A stretch of 64,000 bases of DNA. It comes from Cupriavidus sp. Lineage in GTDB: Bacteria; Pseudomonadota; Gammaproteobacteria; Burkholderiales; Burkholderiaceae. The notes beneath the pieces were generated by a model. The model ran no database searches and was not told where the DNA came from. It saw only the letters and a list, made by a program, of their open reading frames with translations. Of this stretch, positions 19,001-27,318 are shown in pieces; the stretch's first letter is position 1; each line of letters starts with the position of its first letter. Position numbers and translations under genes: made by a program. The DNA is taken from the NCBI GenBank assembly GCA_031180665.1, contig JAPSLP010000021.1, positions 27,648-91,647 of the forward strand, in the 5' to 3' direction.

Positions 19001-19870
19001 GCGACGGGCTACGCCTATAGCGGGGCCTACAGCAGCTGGCGCGCCGACATCGGCACGACGCCGCTCGGTTTTCAGCAACAGACCGTGGTCGGCGGGTTGC
19101 GCTATCGCGCCGAACTGCGCCGTGCCGCCGCCACCGTCGACCTCTCGCGCCGTGCGGTGACGAGCAGCCTGCTGTCCTACGCCGGGGCCACCGATCCGGT
19201 CACCGGCCAGCGTTGGGGCGGCGTGGTGCGCAATGGCATCACGCTCGGGTACTCGCACGAGGTCGGACGCGGCAGCGTGTTCGGCACCGTGGGGGCCGGC
19301 GTGCTGACAGGGCACAACGTACGCACCAATCGCGAGTTCACCGTTCGCGCCGGCTTCGACTGGCCGCTGCTCGATGCGCGCCATCAGCGCGTGGCCAGCG
19401 GCCTGGTGTTGAACTACTGGCGCTATCAGGAAAACCTTCGCTACTACACCTTCGGCCACGGCGGCTACTACAGCCCCCAGCGCTACCTGTCGCTGGCCGT
19501 GCCGCTCGAATGGACCGGCCGCCGCGGCGCGTGGTCATGGAGGCTGGGTGGTTCGGCCGGATGGTCGGATACCTACGAGAAGGACATGCCGTTCTATCCA
19601 ACCCGGCCCTGGCTGCAAACGATCGCGGGCGATCAGCGCATCGATGCCACCTACCGCGGCGGCAACGGCGGCGGCTTCAGCTATACCGCGCTGGCCGCGG
19701 TCGAATACCGCTTCGCGCCGAAATGGGTCGCCGGCATGGCACTGCAGATCGACCGGTCGCGCGACTATGCGCCCAATCGCGCGATCGCCTACCTGCGCTA
19801 TCACTTCGAACCGCAACGCGGACCGGTGCCCTTCCCGCCCGAGCCGGTGCGGCCGTATTCCTCGTACTAG
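16031..19870 (+). CDS. bcsC: Cellulose export protein BcsC (TPR plus outer-membrane barrel)
   Basis: A 1279-residue exporter. It has a signal peptide (MSRSPLIPAAAVLLVPAMPT), then about 900 residues of tetratricopeptide repeats (for example QPDALLLLAQIELRSNRPAE, RGNLAEAQAAFEQAM), then a C-terminal BCSC_C beta-barrel of about 350 residues rich in tyrosine and glycine and ending AIAYLRYHFEPQRG...YSSY. It forms the periplasmic scaffold and outer-membrane pore for cellulose. The start is the ATG inside the end of bcsZ; an open frame continues 284 codons upstream but is a shadow of bcsZ. Length is slightly above E. coli BcsC (1157). Confidence 0.94.
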   Translation: MSRSPLIPAAAVLLVPAMPTTAQPPAAPAAPTVNAELARLLSSARMWQAKNRDDLARAALDKILTIEPQQPDALLLLAQIELRSNRPAEAQRMLQRLRQHHPKHPATRELEDTYRIATQDKREMATVRMLARGGNEKEALERLQRLFPDGPPEGELALDYYRILAGTDAGRPRAIAALRRQLAQRPDDARLALALGDLLTDRPATRAEGLDLLYRLSQRTDADRKTALDIWRRTLYRVSDEPAYAVWFERYLKEVPDDDIARQTLAELDARREAHRRMLADPAWQARQRGLRQLERGNLAEAQAAFEQAMRTRGNDAEVVGGLGLVRLREGRHDEARALFSRALQLDPEQRNKWRSLLDTATFWGTVARARLAGTQGKPAEAETLARQALARQPDNADALAILADALVAQQREAEAETLLRQQLNGRTPDPGALRRLVTLLRNSGRDAEIGPLLASTEARLQQSPANGETLRQLRAELLTRQADQLLAERRASPAIARLEEALRLTPAAPWTRYTLARAYRDLGLPALGREAMEEGLRLAPNADMRYASALFLNAVDDPDTAATLLAQIPEAERTEGMRELAGNLRAQQLLRQSRLALAAGRPGEARALLRQAADATQADPQMLATVGREAIALGDTDDGLGLVQQWLAAHPDDPAIGVRLRYGELLAAAGRDDALRVWLDELRDRDAQTRGQRGAFEPAQRAALDDQALRLALRDSDRHLDADDPAGALRVLAAVPAAQRQDRRWSLALADVRERQGDLDGAAAAARAVLARNPDDAEARLTLARLAERAGRNDEALRLVRDVLAGTGEDDIDTRLSAARRLTALRRDDEAAAVVDTLQQRNPQRADIVVQQGRIAQSRGQFDEAASLYRQARTLEQSEAAAPVAGGTAAQRALQDLDARRDGQLASATLFSRKSGDSGISALSATEIPLYVRIPHGYTGHVFFHADTVLLDAGALRGDFETSRHFGTIAVGAGQGLARRGQTDKGLALATGYAYSGAYSSWRADIGTTPLGFQQQTVVGGLRYRAELRRAAATVDLSRRAVTSSLLSYAGATDPVTGQRWGGVVRNGITLGYSHEVGRGSVFGTVGAGVLTGHNVRTNREFTVRAGFDWPLLDARHQRVASGLVLNYWRYQENLRYYTFGHGGYYSPQRYLSLAVPLEWTGRRGAWSWRLGGSAGWSDTYEKDMPFYPTRPWLQTIAGDQRIDATYRGGNGGGFSYTALAAVEYRFAPKWVAGMALQIDRSRDYAPNRAIAYLRYHFEPQRGPVPFPPEPVRPYSSY

Positions 19871-19888
19871 ATCGGACCGCCACGAATC

Positions 19889-21748
19889 ATGAGCCCATCG
19901 ACGAGGCCCGCCACCACTTCGCCGCCCCCCGCCGCCGGCACCGCGGCGGCCCCCGCGCCGCCGCGCTCGGCGCTGTTCGCACGGCTGCAGGCACGGCCTT
20001 CGCTGGCGATCGACGGGCTGCCGGCCGAACTGGCGGCGCTGGCCCCGGGACACGTGCATATCGTCTATGCCGAGCCTTCGCCGGCGCGCGATGCGCTGTT
20101 CTGGCAGACCGCGGCCACCGCGCTGCGCGGCCCGGCCACGGTGCTGTCCGCGCGCCCGGCCGACGGCATCGCGCAAGCGCTGCGCGAGCATGGCCTCGAT
20201 ATCGACGTCGGCGGCGCGCTGCATCATCGCGCCAACCTGTGCGGGCTGCGCACAGGGGACCGCGGCGCCGACATCGACACGCTGACCGATGCGCTGCAGG
20301 CGCTGGCGGACCAATGCGCGGCTCGCCAAAGCGTGGTGATGGTCGAAGGCGCCGAGGCCTGCTTCTCCTGGGACGACGGCGCGCGCCTGTCGCGCGAAGG
20401 CGCACGGCTGGCGGCGTGGTGCGTGCGCGAACGGCTGTCGCTGCTGCTGGTGCTGGCGCCGCCGACCGACGACGCGCAGCGGCCCGCCGATCTGGGCAGC
20501 CTGCACGCGCGCTTTGCCGGTGCCGCGCATCTGGCGCAGGTGCAGGGCCAGTACACCTGGGAGGTGGCGTTCTGGCGCGATCGCGAGGCGGTGCTGGCCA
20601 GCCGCTCGCTGCCGCTGCGCTTCGCCGCCAACGAGCATCGGCTGATGGTCAGCGGCGCCGGCGCGGACGGCGAAGGCGGCGATGCGGCGGCGGCCGGGCT
20701 GCTCGCGCCCGACGAACACCGCATGATCGTCTGCCGCGACGCGGTCGCGCATGAGCGCTGGGTACCCGAGACCTGGCAGCTGGTCGACAGCAACGAGGCC
20801 GCGGTGGCAAGCGCCGGCGGCGCGGTGGCGGCGACCGTGCTGCTGCACTACCACGGCAACCGCGCCTTCGAGGCACTGGCCGAACAGGTGCACCGGCTGC
20901 GCCGCACGCGCGGCAGCGCGCTGAAGATCGTCGTGCGCGAGGATCAGGAAGCGATGCGCCAGCACTATGAGCTGCTGCTGCTCAACCTCGGCGCCAATCT
21001 GGTGATCGCGCGGCGCACGCCGTTCGCGCGCGTCCAGGCGATGCTCGAAGGCGTGCAGGGGCAGGTGTTCTCGCGGCCGTTGCCGGCGGACTACCGCACC
21101 GCGCTGTCGGCGGTGCTGACCGGCTCGGCGACCGGCTACGTGCCGCCGACCGAATTCATCGACACGGTGCGCGGCGCGGTCGAGCAGGGCCGTACCATCC
21201 GGCTGCCGCACGTGCTGCTGCGCCTGACGCTGCTGCCGGAAGTCGCGCATATCGACGCGCTGCGCGCCTGCCGCATGAACCGCACCGGCGACATCTGCAG
21301 CGCCGATGCCGACAGCGTCTATGTGTTCTTCTTCGCCTGCCGGCTCGACGACGCCGACGCGGTCTGCCGGCGCGTGTTCCAGCGTCCGCTGGAGACGCTG
21401 TTCTCGGGCGAGCTGCGCTGCGGCGATGGGCCGACCATCGAGGCCGCGCTGAACGCCTTCGCGCAGCAGGCCGCGGACCGGTCGCTGCCCGACTACAGCG
21501 GCTGGCTGCAGGCGCGCAAGGAAGCGAGCGCCGCGGCGGTGGCAGGCGCCACCGCTGCCTGCCTGCCAGCCGCGGCAAGTCCGAACGCCACTGCCGCTGC
21601 ATTGCCCGAGGATCGCGCTCGCCCCGCGCTGCCGCTGCTGTCCCCGCTCGACGCGCTGCGGCCGTCCGCATCGGCGCACGCCGCCTCGTCTCCCCAACCC
21701 CGCACCGCGCCGGCGCCGGCCGCGGTGCCGCTCAAAGCCAGGGAATAG
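19889..21748 (+). CDS. bcsE: c-di-GMP-binding cellulose regulator BcsE
   Basis: A 619-residue cytoplasmic protein. The centre (residues about 275-500) is a degenerate receiver plus GIL (GGDEF I-site-like) domain: KIVVREDQEAMRQHYELLLL and LGANLVIARRTPFARV match BcsE, and the c-di-GMP-binding motif RTGD is present at residues 465-468 (CRMNRTGDICS). A second RTGD occurs at 121-124 in the N-terminal region, perhaps by chance. The last 90 residues are a disordered Ala/Pro tail. BcsE binds c-di-GMP and, with BcsF, recruits BcsQ/R complexes to the synthase. It begins 18 bp after bcsC. Confidence 0.9.
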   Translation: MSPSTRPATTSPPPAAGTAAAPAPPRSALFARLQARPSLAIDGLPAELAALAPGHVHIVYAEPSPARDALFWQTAATALRGPATVLSARPADGIAQALREHGLDIDVGGALHHRANLCGLRTGDRGADIDTLTDALQALADQCAARQSVVMVEGAEACFSWDDGARLSREGARLAAWCVRERLSLLLVLAPPTDDAQRPADLGSLHARFAGAAHLAQVQGQYTWEVAFWRDREAVLASRSLPLRFAANEHRLMVSGAGADGEGGDAAAAGLLAPDEHRMIVCRDAVAHERWVPETWQLVDSNEAAVASAGGAVAATVLLHYHGNRAFEALAEQVHRLRRTRGSALKIVVREDQEAMRQHYELLLLNLGANLVIARRTPFARVQAMLEGVQGQVFSRPLPADYRTALSAVLTGSATGYVPPTEFIDTVRGAVEQGRTIRLPHVLLRLTLLPEVAHIDALRACRMNRTGDICSADADSVYVFFFACRLDDADAVCRRVFQRPLETLFSGELRCGDGPTIEAALNAFAQQAADRSLPDYSGWLQARKEASAAAVAGATAACLPAAASPNATAAALPEDRARPALPLLSPLDALRPSASAHAASSPQPRTAPAPAAVPLKARE

Positions 21749-21755
21749 CCTCGCC

Positions 21756-21959
21756 ATGCGCGTCTTTCTCGGATATTTCATCTGGGGCCTGATACTGGCC
21801 GCCCCGGTCGCCTGGCTGATCTGGAAGCTGGACCTGATGCGCGTGATGCCGCGCTGGTTCCAGCCGCGCCAGCGCCGCGCGGTGCGGCTGCCGCCCCAAC
21901 TCGAAGGCATCGTGATCCGCGGCAAGCGGTGGCAGGCGCCGAAGGACGGCAGGCGATGA
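21756..21959 (+). CDS. bcsF: Small membrane anchor protein BcsF
   Basis: A 67-residue protein with one N-terminal membrane helix (VFLGYFIWGLILAAPVAWLI) and a basic, proline-containing cytoplasmic tail (RWFQPRQRRAVRLPPQLEG). Size and layout match BcsF/YhjT (63 residues in E. coli), which tethers BcsE at the inner membrane. It starts 7 bp after bcsE and its stop overlaps the bcsQ start (ATGA). Identity rests on size, topology and position between bcsE and bcsQ. Confidence 0.85.
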   Translation: MRVFLGYFIWGLILAAPVAWLIWKLDLMRVMPRWFQPRQRRAVRLPPQLEGIVIRGKRWQAPKDGRR

Positions 21960-22768
21960 AGACCATCGCCATCGTCGCGCCGGTGGGTGGCGCCGGCCGC
22001 AGCACGATGACCGCCGCGCTGGCCTCGCTGCTGGCCGGGCGCGGGCATGCCGTGCTGGTCCTCGAATGCGATCCGCGCAATCTGCTCGGCCTGCATTTCG
22101 GCCTGCGCGAGCCCGTCGAACGCGGCCTGGTCGACGCGGCCCTGCGGCCGTCGGCGAGCGACTGGGCCGCCGCGGGCCTGCGCAGCGACGACGACGTGCT
22201 GCTGGTGCCGTGGGGTCAGGCCGATGGTTTGCAAGGCGGCAAGGAGAATGACGCCGTCGCCGACGCCAACGCCACGCGATGCCTGCTGGAGCAGCCGTAC
22301 TGGCTGCGCGCGCTGCTGGCGCAGGTCGACCTGCCCGACGACGGCATCGTGCTGATCGATACGCCGGCCTGGCCCGCCGCGCACGCGACGCAGGCGCTCG
22401 CCGCCGCGGATCTGGCGCTGGTGCTGGCACCGCCCGAGCCCGAAGTCTGCGCCACGCTGCCGCGCATGCAGAACGCACTGGAACGCATTGCCCTGCCCTA
22501 TCGCGTCGTCGCCACACGGGTCCAGCCGGCGCGCCAGTTGCATGGCGATGTGCTGGCGCTGTTGCGCACACGACTGCGCGAACGGCTGCTGCCCTATCAG
22601 GTGCATCTGGATCACGGTCTGCCGGAAGCGCTGGCGCGCGGCCAGAACTTCTGCCGCGCGATGCCGCATTCGCAAGCCGCGCACGATCTGCACGGCATCG
22701 CGGCGTGGCTGTCGCAGTGGGTCGCGGCATCGATGGACGCCGCCGACGATGCGGGGGCGCGCCGATGA
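21956..22768 (+). CDS. bcsQ: MinD/ParA-like ATPase BcsQ with degenerate P-loop
   Basis: A 270-residue SIMIBI-class protein (also YhjQ). The N-terminus is MKTIAIVAPVGGAGRSTMTA: in place of the deviant Walker A KGGxGKT it has VGGAGRST, so both the signature lysine and the P-loop lysine are replaced. E. coli BcsQ has a similarly lysine-poor loop yet forms an ATP-bound sandwich dimer with BcsR. The aspartate of the second motif is in LVLECDPRN (Glu/Asp) and Walker B-like IVLIDTPAWP follows. It overlaps bcsF and bcsA by 4 bp each. It promotes assembly and polar placement of the synthase complex. Confidence 0.9.
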   Translation: MKTIAIVAPVGGAGRSTMTAALASLLAGRGHAVLVLECDPRNLLGLHFGLREPVERGLVDAALRPSASDWAAAGLRSDDDVLLVPWGQADGLQGGKENDAVADANATRCLLEQPYWLRALLAQVDLPDDGIVLIDTPAWPAAHATQALAAADLALVLAPPEPEVCATLPRMQNALERIALPYRVVATRVQPARQLHGDVLALLRTRLRERLLPYQVHLDHGLPEALARGQNFCRAMPHSQAAHDLHGIAAWLSQWVAASMDAADDAGARR

Positions 22769-25332
22769 TCCTCGGCGTGCTGCTCGGCCTGTCCTTGCGG
22801 CTGCGTGCCGCGCTGGCGCAAGGCCTGGATCTTGGCGAGCAGCCGGCGCGCGGCGACTGGCTGGTGCGCCTGTTCTTCCGCCCCCCACGTCCGGGCGGGC
22901 GCGACTGGCCGGCCGAGTTCGCCGCCTGGCTGTCGCGTCGCGGCGCCGAGCGGCTTGGCATCGATCCACGGCACAGCCTGCCGCGGCGCCTATGGCGGCT
23001 GTTCGTGCGACCGCCTCGCCCGCGCCGGCGGCTCGCCGCGCCGACGCGCCGGCGCAGCCTGCCGCAACAGGCGCCGCCGCCATCGCCGCTGCGCCGCTGG
23101 CTCGATCACCGGCTCGATCCGGCCTACCGCTACGTCGCGCGCAAGCGGCGTCGGCTTGCCGCGCGCCTGCCGCGCGTGGACTGGATGCGCGCCAGCAGCG
23201 GCCTGGCGCACGTGGCGGCGCTGGTGCATCGCGTGCGCGGCCTCGCCCCCACGCTGCTGGTTCTGGCGGCGCTGACCGGCCTGGTGTTGTGCACCACGCC
23301 GCTGCCGCTCGGCGGACAGCTGACGGTGTTCGCACTGGTCTGGCTGGCGGCGATGGTGCTGCGCAAGATCCCGGGGCGCTTCCCCACGCTGACGATGATG
23401 GCGCTGTCGCTGCTGATGACGCTGCGCTATATCTGGTGGCGCACCACCGAGACGCTGGACCTTGCCACGCCGATGGAGGTCACCATCGGCTATCTGCTGT
23501 TCGCCGCCGAGGCCTACACCTGGCTGGTGCTGATCCTGGGCTATGTCCAGACGGCCTGGCCGCTGTCGCGCCGGCCCAAGCCGATGCCCGCCGATCCCGC
23601 GCAATGGCCGACGGTCGACGTCTATATCCCGACCTACAACGAGCCGCTGTCGGTGGTGCAGCCGACCGTCTATGCCGCGCGCAGCCTCGACTGGCCCAGC
23701 GGCAAGCTGAACATCTACCTGCTCGACGACGGCCGCCGGCCGCAGATGCAGGCGTTCGCCGAGCAGGCGGGCGTGCACTACCTGACGCGCAGCGACAATC
23801 GCCACGCCAAGGCCGGCAATATCAACCATGCGCTGTCGGTCACGCAGGGCGACTACATCGCGATCTTCGATTGCGACCACATCCCGACCCGCTCCTTCCT
23901 GCAGATGACGATGGGCGAATTCCTCGCCGATCCGCGCTGCGCGATGGTGCAGACGCCCCACCACTTCTTCTCGCCCGATCCGTTCGAGCGCAACTTCGAC
24001 ACCTTCCGCCGCGTGCCCAACGAGGGCAGCCTGTTCTACGGCCTGATCCAGGACGGCAACGATCTGTGGAACGCCGCCTTCTTCTGCGGCTCGTGCGCCG
24101 TGATCAAGCGCGCGCCGCTGACCGAGATCGGCGGCATCGCGGTCGAGACCGTGACCGAGGACGCGCACACCGCGCTCAAGCTGCACCGGCGCGGCTACAA
24201 CACCGCGTACCTGCGCACCGTGCAGGCGGCGGGCCTGGCTACCGAAAGCCTGGCCAGCCATATCGGCCAGCGCATCCGCTGGGCGCGCGGCATGGCGCAG
24301 ATCTTCCGCATCGACAATCCGCTGCTCGGCAAGGGCCTCAAGCTGTTCCAGCGCTTGTGCTACTCGAACGCGATGCTGCACTTCTTCTACGGCATCCCGC
24401 GGCTGATCTTCCTGACGATGCCGCTCGCCTATCTGGTGTTCGGCATGCATGTGATCAACACCTCCGCGGCGATGATCGCGGCCTACGTGCTGCCCTATTT
24501 GGTGATCGCCAACATCACCAACTCGCGCATCCAGGGCAAGTACCGGCACTCCTTCTGGGCCGAGGTCTACGAGTCGGTGCTGGCGTGGTACATCGTGCTG
24601 CCGACCACGATGGCCTTCATCAACCCGCGGCTGGGCAAGTTCAACGTGACGGCCAAGGGCGGCCGGATCGAAGACGACTATCTGGACTGGACCATCTCCA
24701 AGCCCTACCTGCTGCTGCTCGCGCTGAATGTGGCCGGACTCGGCATGGGCGTGGGCCGGCTGCTGATGGGTACCACTACCGAACCCGGCACGGTGGCGAT
24801 GAACATGGTCTGGGCGAGCGTCAACCTGCTGATGCTGGGCGCCGCCATCGGCGTGGCCAAGGAAGCGCGCCAGGTGCGCGTGTCGCACCGGATTCCGATG
24901 CGCGTCCCCGCCACGCTGCTGCTGCCGGACGGCACCACGCTGGCGTGCAAGACCGAGAACTATTCGCTGGGCGGCCTGGGGCTGCTGCTGCCGATCGACG
25001 TGGCGCTCAGCGAAGGCGAGCGCGTCGGCGTGTGCCTGTCGCGGGGCGCGCGCGAATACCATTTCGCCGCCACGGTGGCGCGTAACGTCAACCGCCATCT
25101 GGGCGTGCGGATGCAGGACCTGAGCCCGGAAGCCGAGACGCAGCTGATCCAGTGCACCTTCGGGCGCGCCGACGCGTGGATCGACTGGCTCGACGACCAG
25201 CCGCGCGACGCGCCGCTGCGCGGACTCAAGGAGGTCATCGAGATGGGTTATCAGGGCTTTCTGCGCCTGTACGACGCCGCCATCGACATGCTCGAGGCCG
25301 CGCTGGCGCGGCGGCGAACGCGCCAGTCCTGA
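22765..25332 (+). CDS. bcsA: Cellulose synthase catalytic subunit BcsA (GT2, PilZ)
   Basis: An 855-residue inner-membrane glycosyltransferase that polymerises UDP-glucose to beta-1,4-glucan and extrudes it. An Arg/Pro-rich N-terminal extension (to about 140) as in E. coli BcsA precedes membrane helices. Catalytic motifs are DDG at 321-323, DCD at 369-371, TED at 464-466 and QRIRW at 502-506. The C-terminal PilZ domain has RVSHR at 705-709 and NYSLGG at 732-737, the RxxxR and (D/N)xSxxG signatures for c-di-GMP. The ATG overlaps the bcsQ stop. Unusually bcsA is the seventh gene of the operon, far from bcsB. Confidence 0.97.
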   Translation: MILGVLLGLSLRLRAALAQGLDLGEQPARGDWLVRLFFRPPRPGGRDWPAEFAAWLSRRGAERLGIDPRHSLPRRLWRLFVRPPRPRRRLAAPTRRRSLPQQAPPPSPLRRWLDHRLDPAYRYVARKRRRLAARLPRVDWMRASSGLAHVAALVHRVRGLAPTLLVLAALTGLVLCTTPLPLGGQLTVFALVWLAAMVLRKIPGRFPTLTMMALSLLMTLRYIWWRTTETLDLATPMEVTIGYLLFAAEAYTWLVLILGYVQTAWPLSRRPKPMPADPAQWPTVDVYIPTYNEPLSVVQPTVYAARSLDWPSGKLNIYLLDDGRRPQMQAFAEQAGVHYLTRSDNRHAKAGNINHALSVTQGDYIAIFDCDHIPTRSFLQMTMGEFLADPRCAMVQTPHHFFSPDPFERNFDTFRRVPNEGSLFYGLIQDGNDLWNAAFFCGSCAVIKRAPLTEIGGIAVETVTEDAHTALKLHRRGYNTAYLRTVQAAGLATESLASHIGQRIRWARGMAQIFRIDNPLLGKGLKLFQRLCYSNAMLHFFYGIPRLIFLTMPLAYLVFGMHVINTSAAMIAAYVLPYLVIANITNSRIQGKYRHSFWAEVYESVLAWYIVLPTTMAFINPRLGKFNVTAKGGRIEDDYLDWTISKPYLLLLALNVAGLGMGVGRLLMGTTTEPGTVAMNMVWASVNLLMLGAAIGVAKEARQVRVSHRIPMRVPATLLLPDGTTLACKTENYSLGGLGLLLPIDVALSEGERVGVCLSRGAREYHFAATVARNVNRHLGVRMQDLSPEAETQLIQCTFGRADAWIDWLDDQPRDAPLRGLKEVIEMGYQGFLRLYDAAIDMLEAALARRRTRQS

Positions 25333-25411
25333 GCGGCCGCCCCGTCATCGCATCGTCATCGCACCGCAAATCCGAACGCAAGCTGAACCGCAATCCCGAA
25401 CCGCCAACCCC

Positions 25412-27052
25412 ATGGGACTCTGGAACCTCTACTTCGCCGCCAAGCTGTACCTGTTCACCATCGGACAGGTGCAGCCGCGCTGGCTGCTCAACCTGCTGTT
25501 CGCGCTGTGGCTGGTGCTGCCGCTGGAACACCGCGGCCTGCGCGTGCTGCGCCAGGTGCTGGCCGTGGTCGTCGGCGTGGCGCTGCTGTACCACGAATCG
25601 AACCTGCCGCCGTTCGCGCGCGTGGTCTCGCAGTTCTCGAACCTGAGCGCCTTCACGCCGGCCTATCTGCTGGAACTGCTGCAGCGCTTCGTCAGTCCCC
25701 ATATGGTGCTGGGCGCGATCGTGGTCACGCTGGCCTATCTGGTGATCAACCGCTGGGTGCGCGTCACCACCTTCGTGCTGCTCGCGCTGATCGTGGTGCC
25801 GCTGTGGCAAGGGGCCGGCACGATTTCGACCGGTACCGCGGCGACGGGTACCGCGGCGGCCGGCGCTGCGGCAATGCGCGCCGCGCAGCGGCCAGCCCCG
25901 ACGATGCGGATCGACAGCCCGGGCGAAGTGGGCGACAACGAGGCACAGCTGAACGCCTTCCGCGAGCAGGAAAGCGCGCGCCAGGTCGCGTTCACGCCGT
26001 TGAGCGCCTCGCCCGACAGCCAGTTCGACATCATCGTGCTGCATGTCTGCTCGCTGTCCTGGGACGATCTCGATGTCGCCAAGGCGCGCAATCATCCGCT
26101 GCTGTCGCGCTTCGACTATCTGTTCACCGAATTCAGCTCAGCAGCCAGCTACAGCGGTCCGGCGGCGATCCGGCTGCTGCGCGCGACCTGCGGCCAGCAG
26201 CCGCACCAGGCGCTGTACTCGCCGGCGCAGGCGCAATGCCATCTGTTCGAAGCGCTGGCGCAGGCCGGCTTCGATACGCGCGTGCTGATGAACCACGATG
26301 GCCGCTTCGACAATTTCCGCGGCTTCGTCGACAAGGAAATCGGCATTCCGAACGTCACGCACGTGCCGGTCGACGGCGTGCCGCCAGCGATGCGGGCCTT
26401 CGACAATTCGCCGATCCTGGGCGACTACGCGGTGCTGGAGAAGTGGTACAAGTCGCGCCTCGCGCAGAACAGCGGACCGCTGGCGCTGTACTACAACACG
26501 GTCACGCTGCACGACGGCAACCGGCTGCCGGATTCGAAGCTGACCAGCATCCAGTCGTATCCGCTGCGGCTGACGCGGCTGCTGGACGATATCGACAAAC
26601 TGATCGCGCTGATCGCGCAGTCCGGACGCAAGGCGGTGGTGGTGTTCGTGCCCGAGCACGGCGCGGCGCTGCGTGGCGATGCCAACCAGATCGCCGGCAT
26701 GCGCGAGATCCCGACGCCGCGGATCGTGCATGTGCCGGTGGGGGTCAAGCTGATCGGGCTGGAGGATGGCAATACGGGTGGCAATGCGGGCGGCGATGCC
26801 CAGCGCAACGGCCAGGGCGCCAGCGGCCCGGTGACGATTCACGTGCCGAGCAGCTATCTGGCGCTGTCGCAGCTGTTGTCGAACCTGGTCGCCGACAGTC
26901 CGTTCCGGCAGGGCGCGCCGGCGCCGGCGCAGTACGCGGCCGACCTGCCGCAAACGCGCATGGTCGGCGAGAACGAGGCGACCGTGATGATGAAGCGCGG
27001 GACCGGCTACGTGGTACGCACGCCCGACGGCGTATGGGTGGACGGCAAATGA
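25412..27052 (+). CDS. bcsG: Cellulose phosphoethanolamine transferase BcsG
   Basis: A 546-residue protein with four or five N-terminal membrane helices (residues 1-135) and a periplasmic alkaline-phosphatase-like domain. It transfers phosphoethanolamine from lipid to cellulose. Key stretches match BcsG: HVCSLSWDDLDVAK with the conserved Cys, LFTEFSSAASYSGPAAIRLL with the nucleophilic Ser, ATCGQQPH, and VFVPEHGAALRGD with the zinc-binding Glu-His. It starts 79 bp after bcsA and overlaps the next gene by 4 bp. Its presence implies pEtN-cellulose. Confidence 0.93.
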   Translation: MGLWNLYFAAKLYLFTIGQVQPRWLLNLLFALWLVLPLEHRGLRVLRQVLAVVVGVALLYHESNLPPFARVVSQFSNLSAFTPAYLLELLQRFVSPHMVLGAIVVTLAYLVINRWVRVTTFVLLALIVVPLWQGAGTISTGTAATGTAAAGAAAMRAAQRPAPTMRIDSPGEVGDNEAQLNAFREQESARQVAFTPLSASPDSQFDIIVLHVCSLSWDDLDVAKARNHPLLSRFDYLFTEFSSAASYSGPAAIRLLRATCGQQPHQALYSPAQAQCHLFEALAQAGFDTRVLMNHDGRFDNFRGFVDKEIGIPNVTHVPVDGVPPAMRAFDNSPILGDYAVLEKWYKSRLAQNSGPLALYYNTVTLHDGNRLPDSKLTSIQSYPLRLTRLLDDIDKLIALIAQSGRKAVVVFVPEHGAALRGDANQIAGMREIPTPRIVHVPVGVKLIGLEDGNTGGNAGGDAQRNGQGASGPVTIHVPSSYLALSQLLSNLVADSPFRQGAPAPAQYAADLPQTRMVGENEATVMMKRGTGYVVRTPDGVWVDGK

Positions 27053-27318
27053 GCGACGGCAAGCGCAAACGCAGCGGGCTGCGGCGCGGCATCCGGCCAC
27101 GGCATGCGCCGCGGCCCAACAACGATATCGAGGCGCTGGCAATGAAGGTGCCTGGCTTCGCCGCGCATCGCTATGTCGACGAGCAGGAGACCCAGGCAGC
27201 CCGCGCCGCGGCGACGCGCTGGCCGCGGCTGGCGGGGTGGCTCGGCTATGCGGAAGACGGCGAGCCGGAGAGCCACGCCGTGGTCGACGCGCCGGGGCTC
27301 AGCCTGACGCGACGTTGA
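27049..27318 (+). CDS. BcsR/BcsP-like small cellulose protein
   Basis: An 89-residue protein. A basic N-terminus (KRKRSGLRRGIRPRHAPRP) is followed by NNDIEALAMKVPGFAAHRYV and ATRWPRLAGWLG, which match the NDI-AL ... Y-D ... RWPLLAE layout of BcsR, the partner that stabilises BcsQ, and of the related beta-proteobacterial BcsP. Start overlaps the bcsG stop (ATGA), so it is translated with the operon. In E. coli bcsR leads the operon just before bcsQ; here it closes it, five genes after bcsQ if read in order F-Q-A-G-R. Its last 20 bp overlap the end of the convergent tetR. Confidence 0.75.
   Translation: MSDGKRKRSGLRRGIRPRHAPRPNNDIEALAMKVPGFAAHRYVDEQETQAARAAATRWPRLAGWLGYAEDGEPESHAVVDAPGLSLTRR

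Noticed and set aside
19535..23335. A very long minus-strand open frame of more than 1200 codons
   Set aside because: It lies antisense to bcsC, bcsE, bcsF, bcsQ and bcsA, all with clear families. Its translation is low-complexity Arg/Ala/Gln without any domain, a GC-bias shadow.
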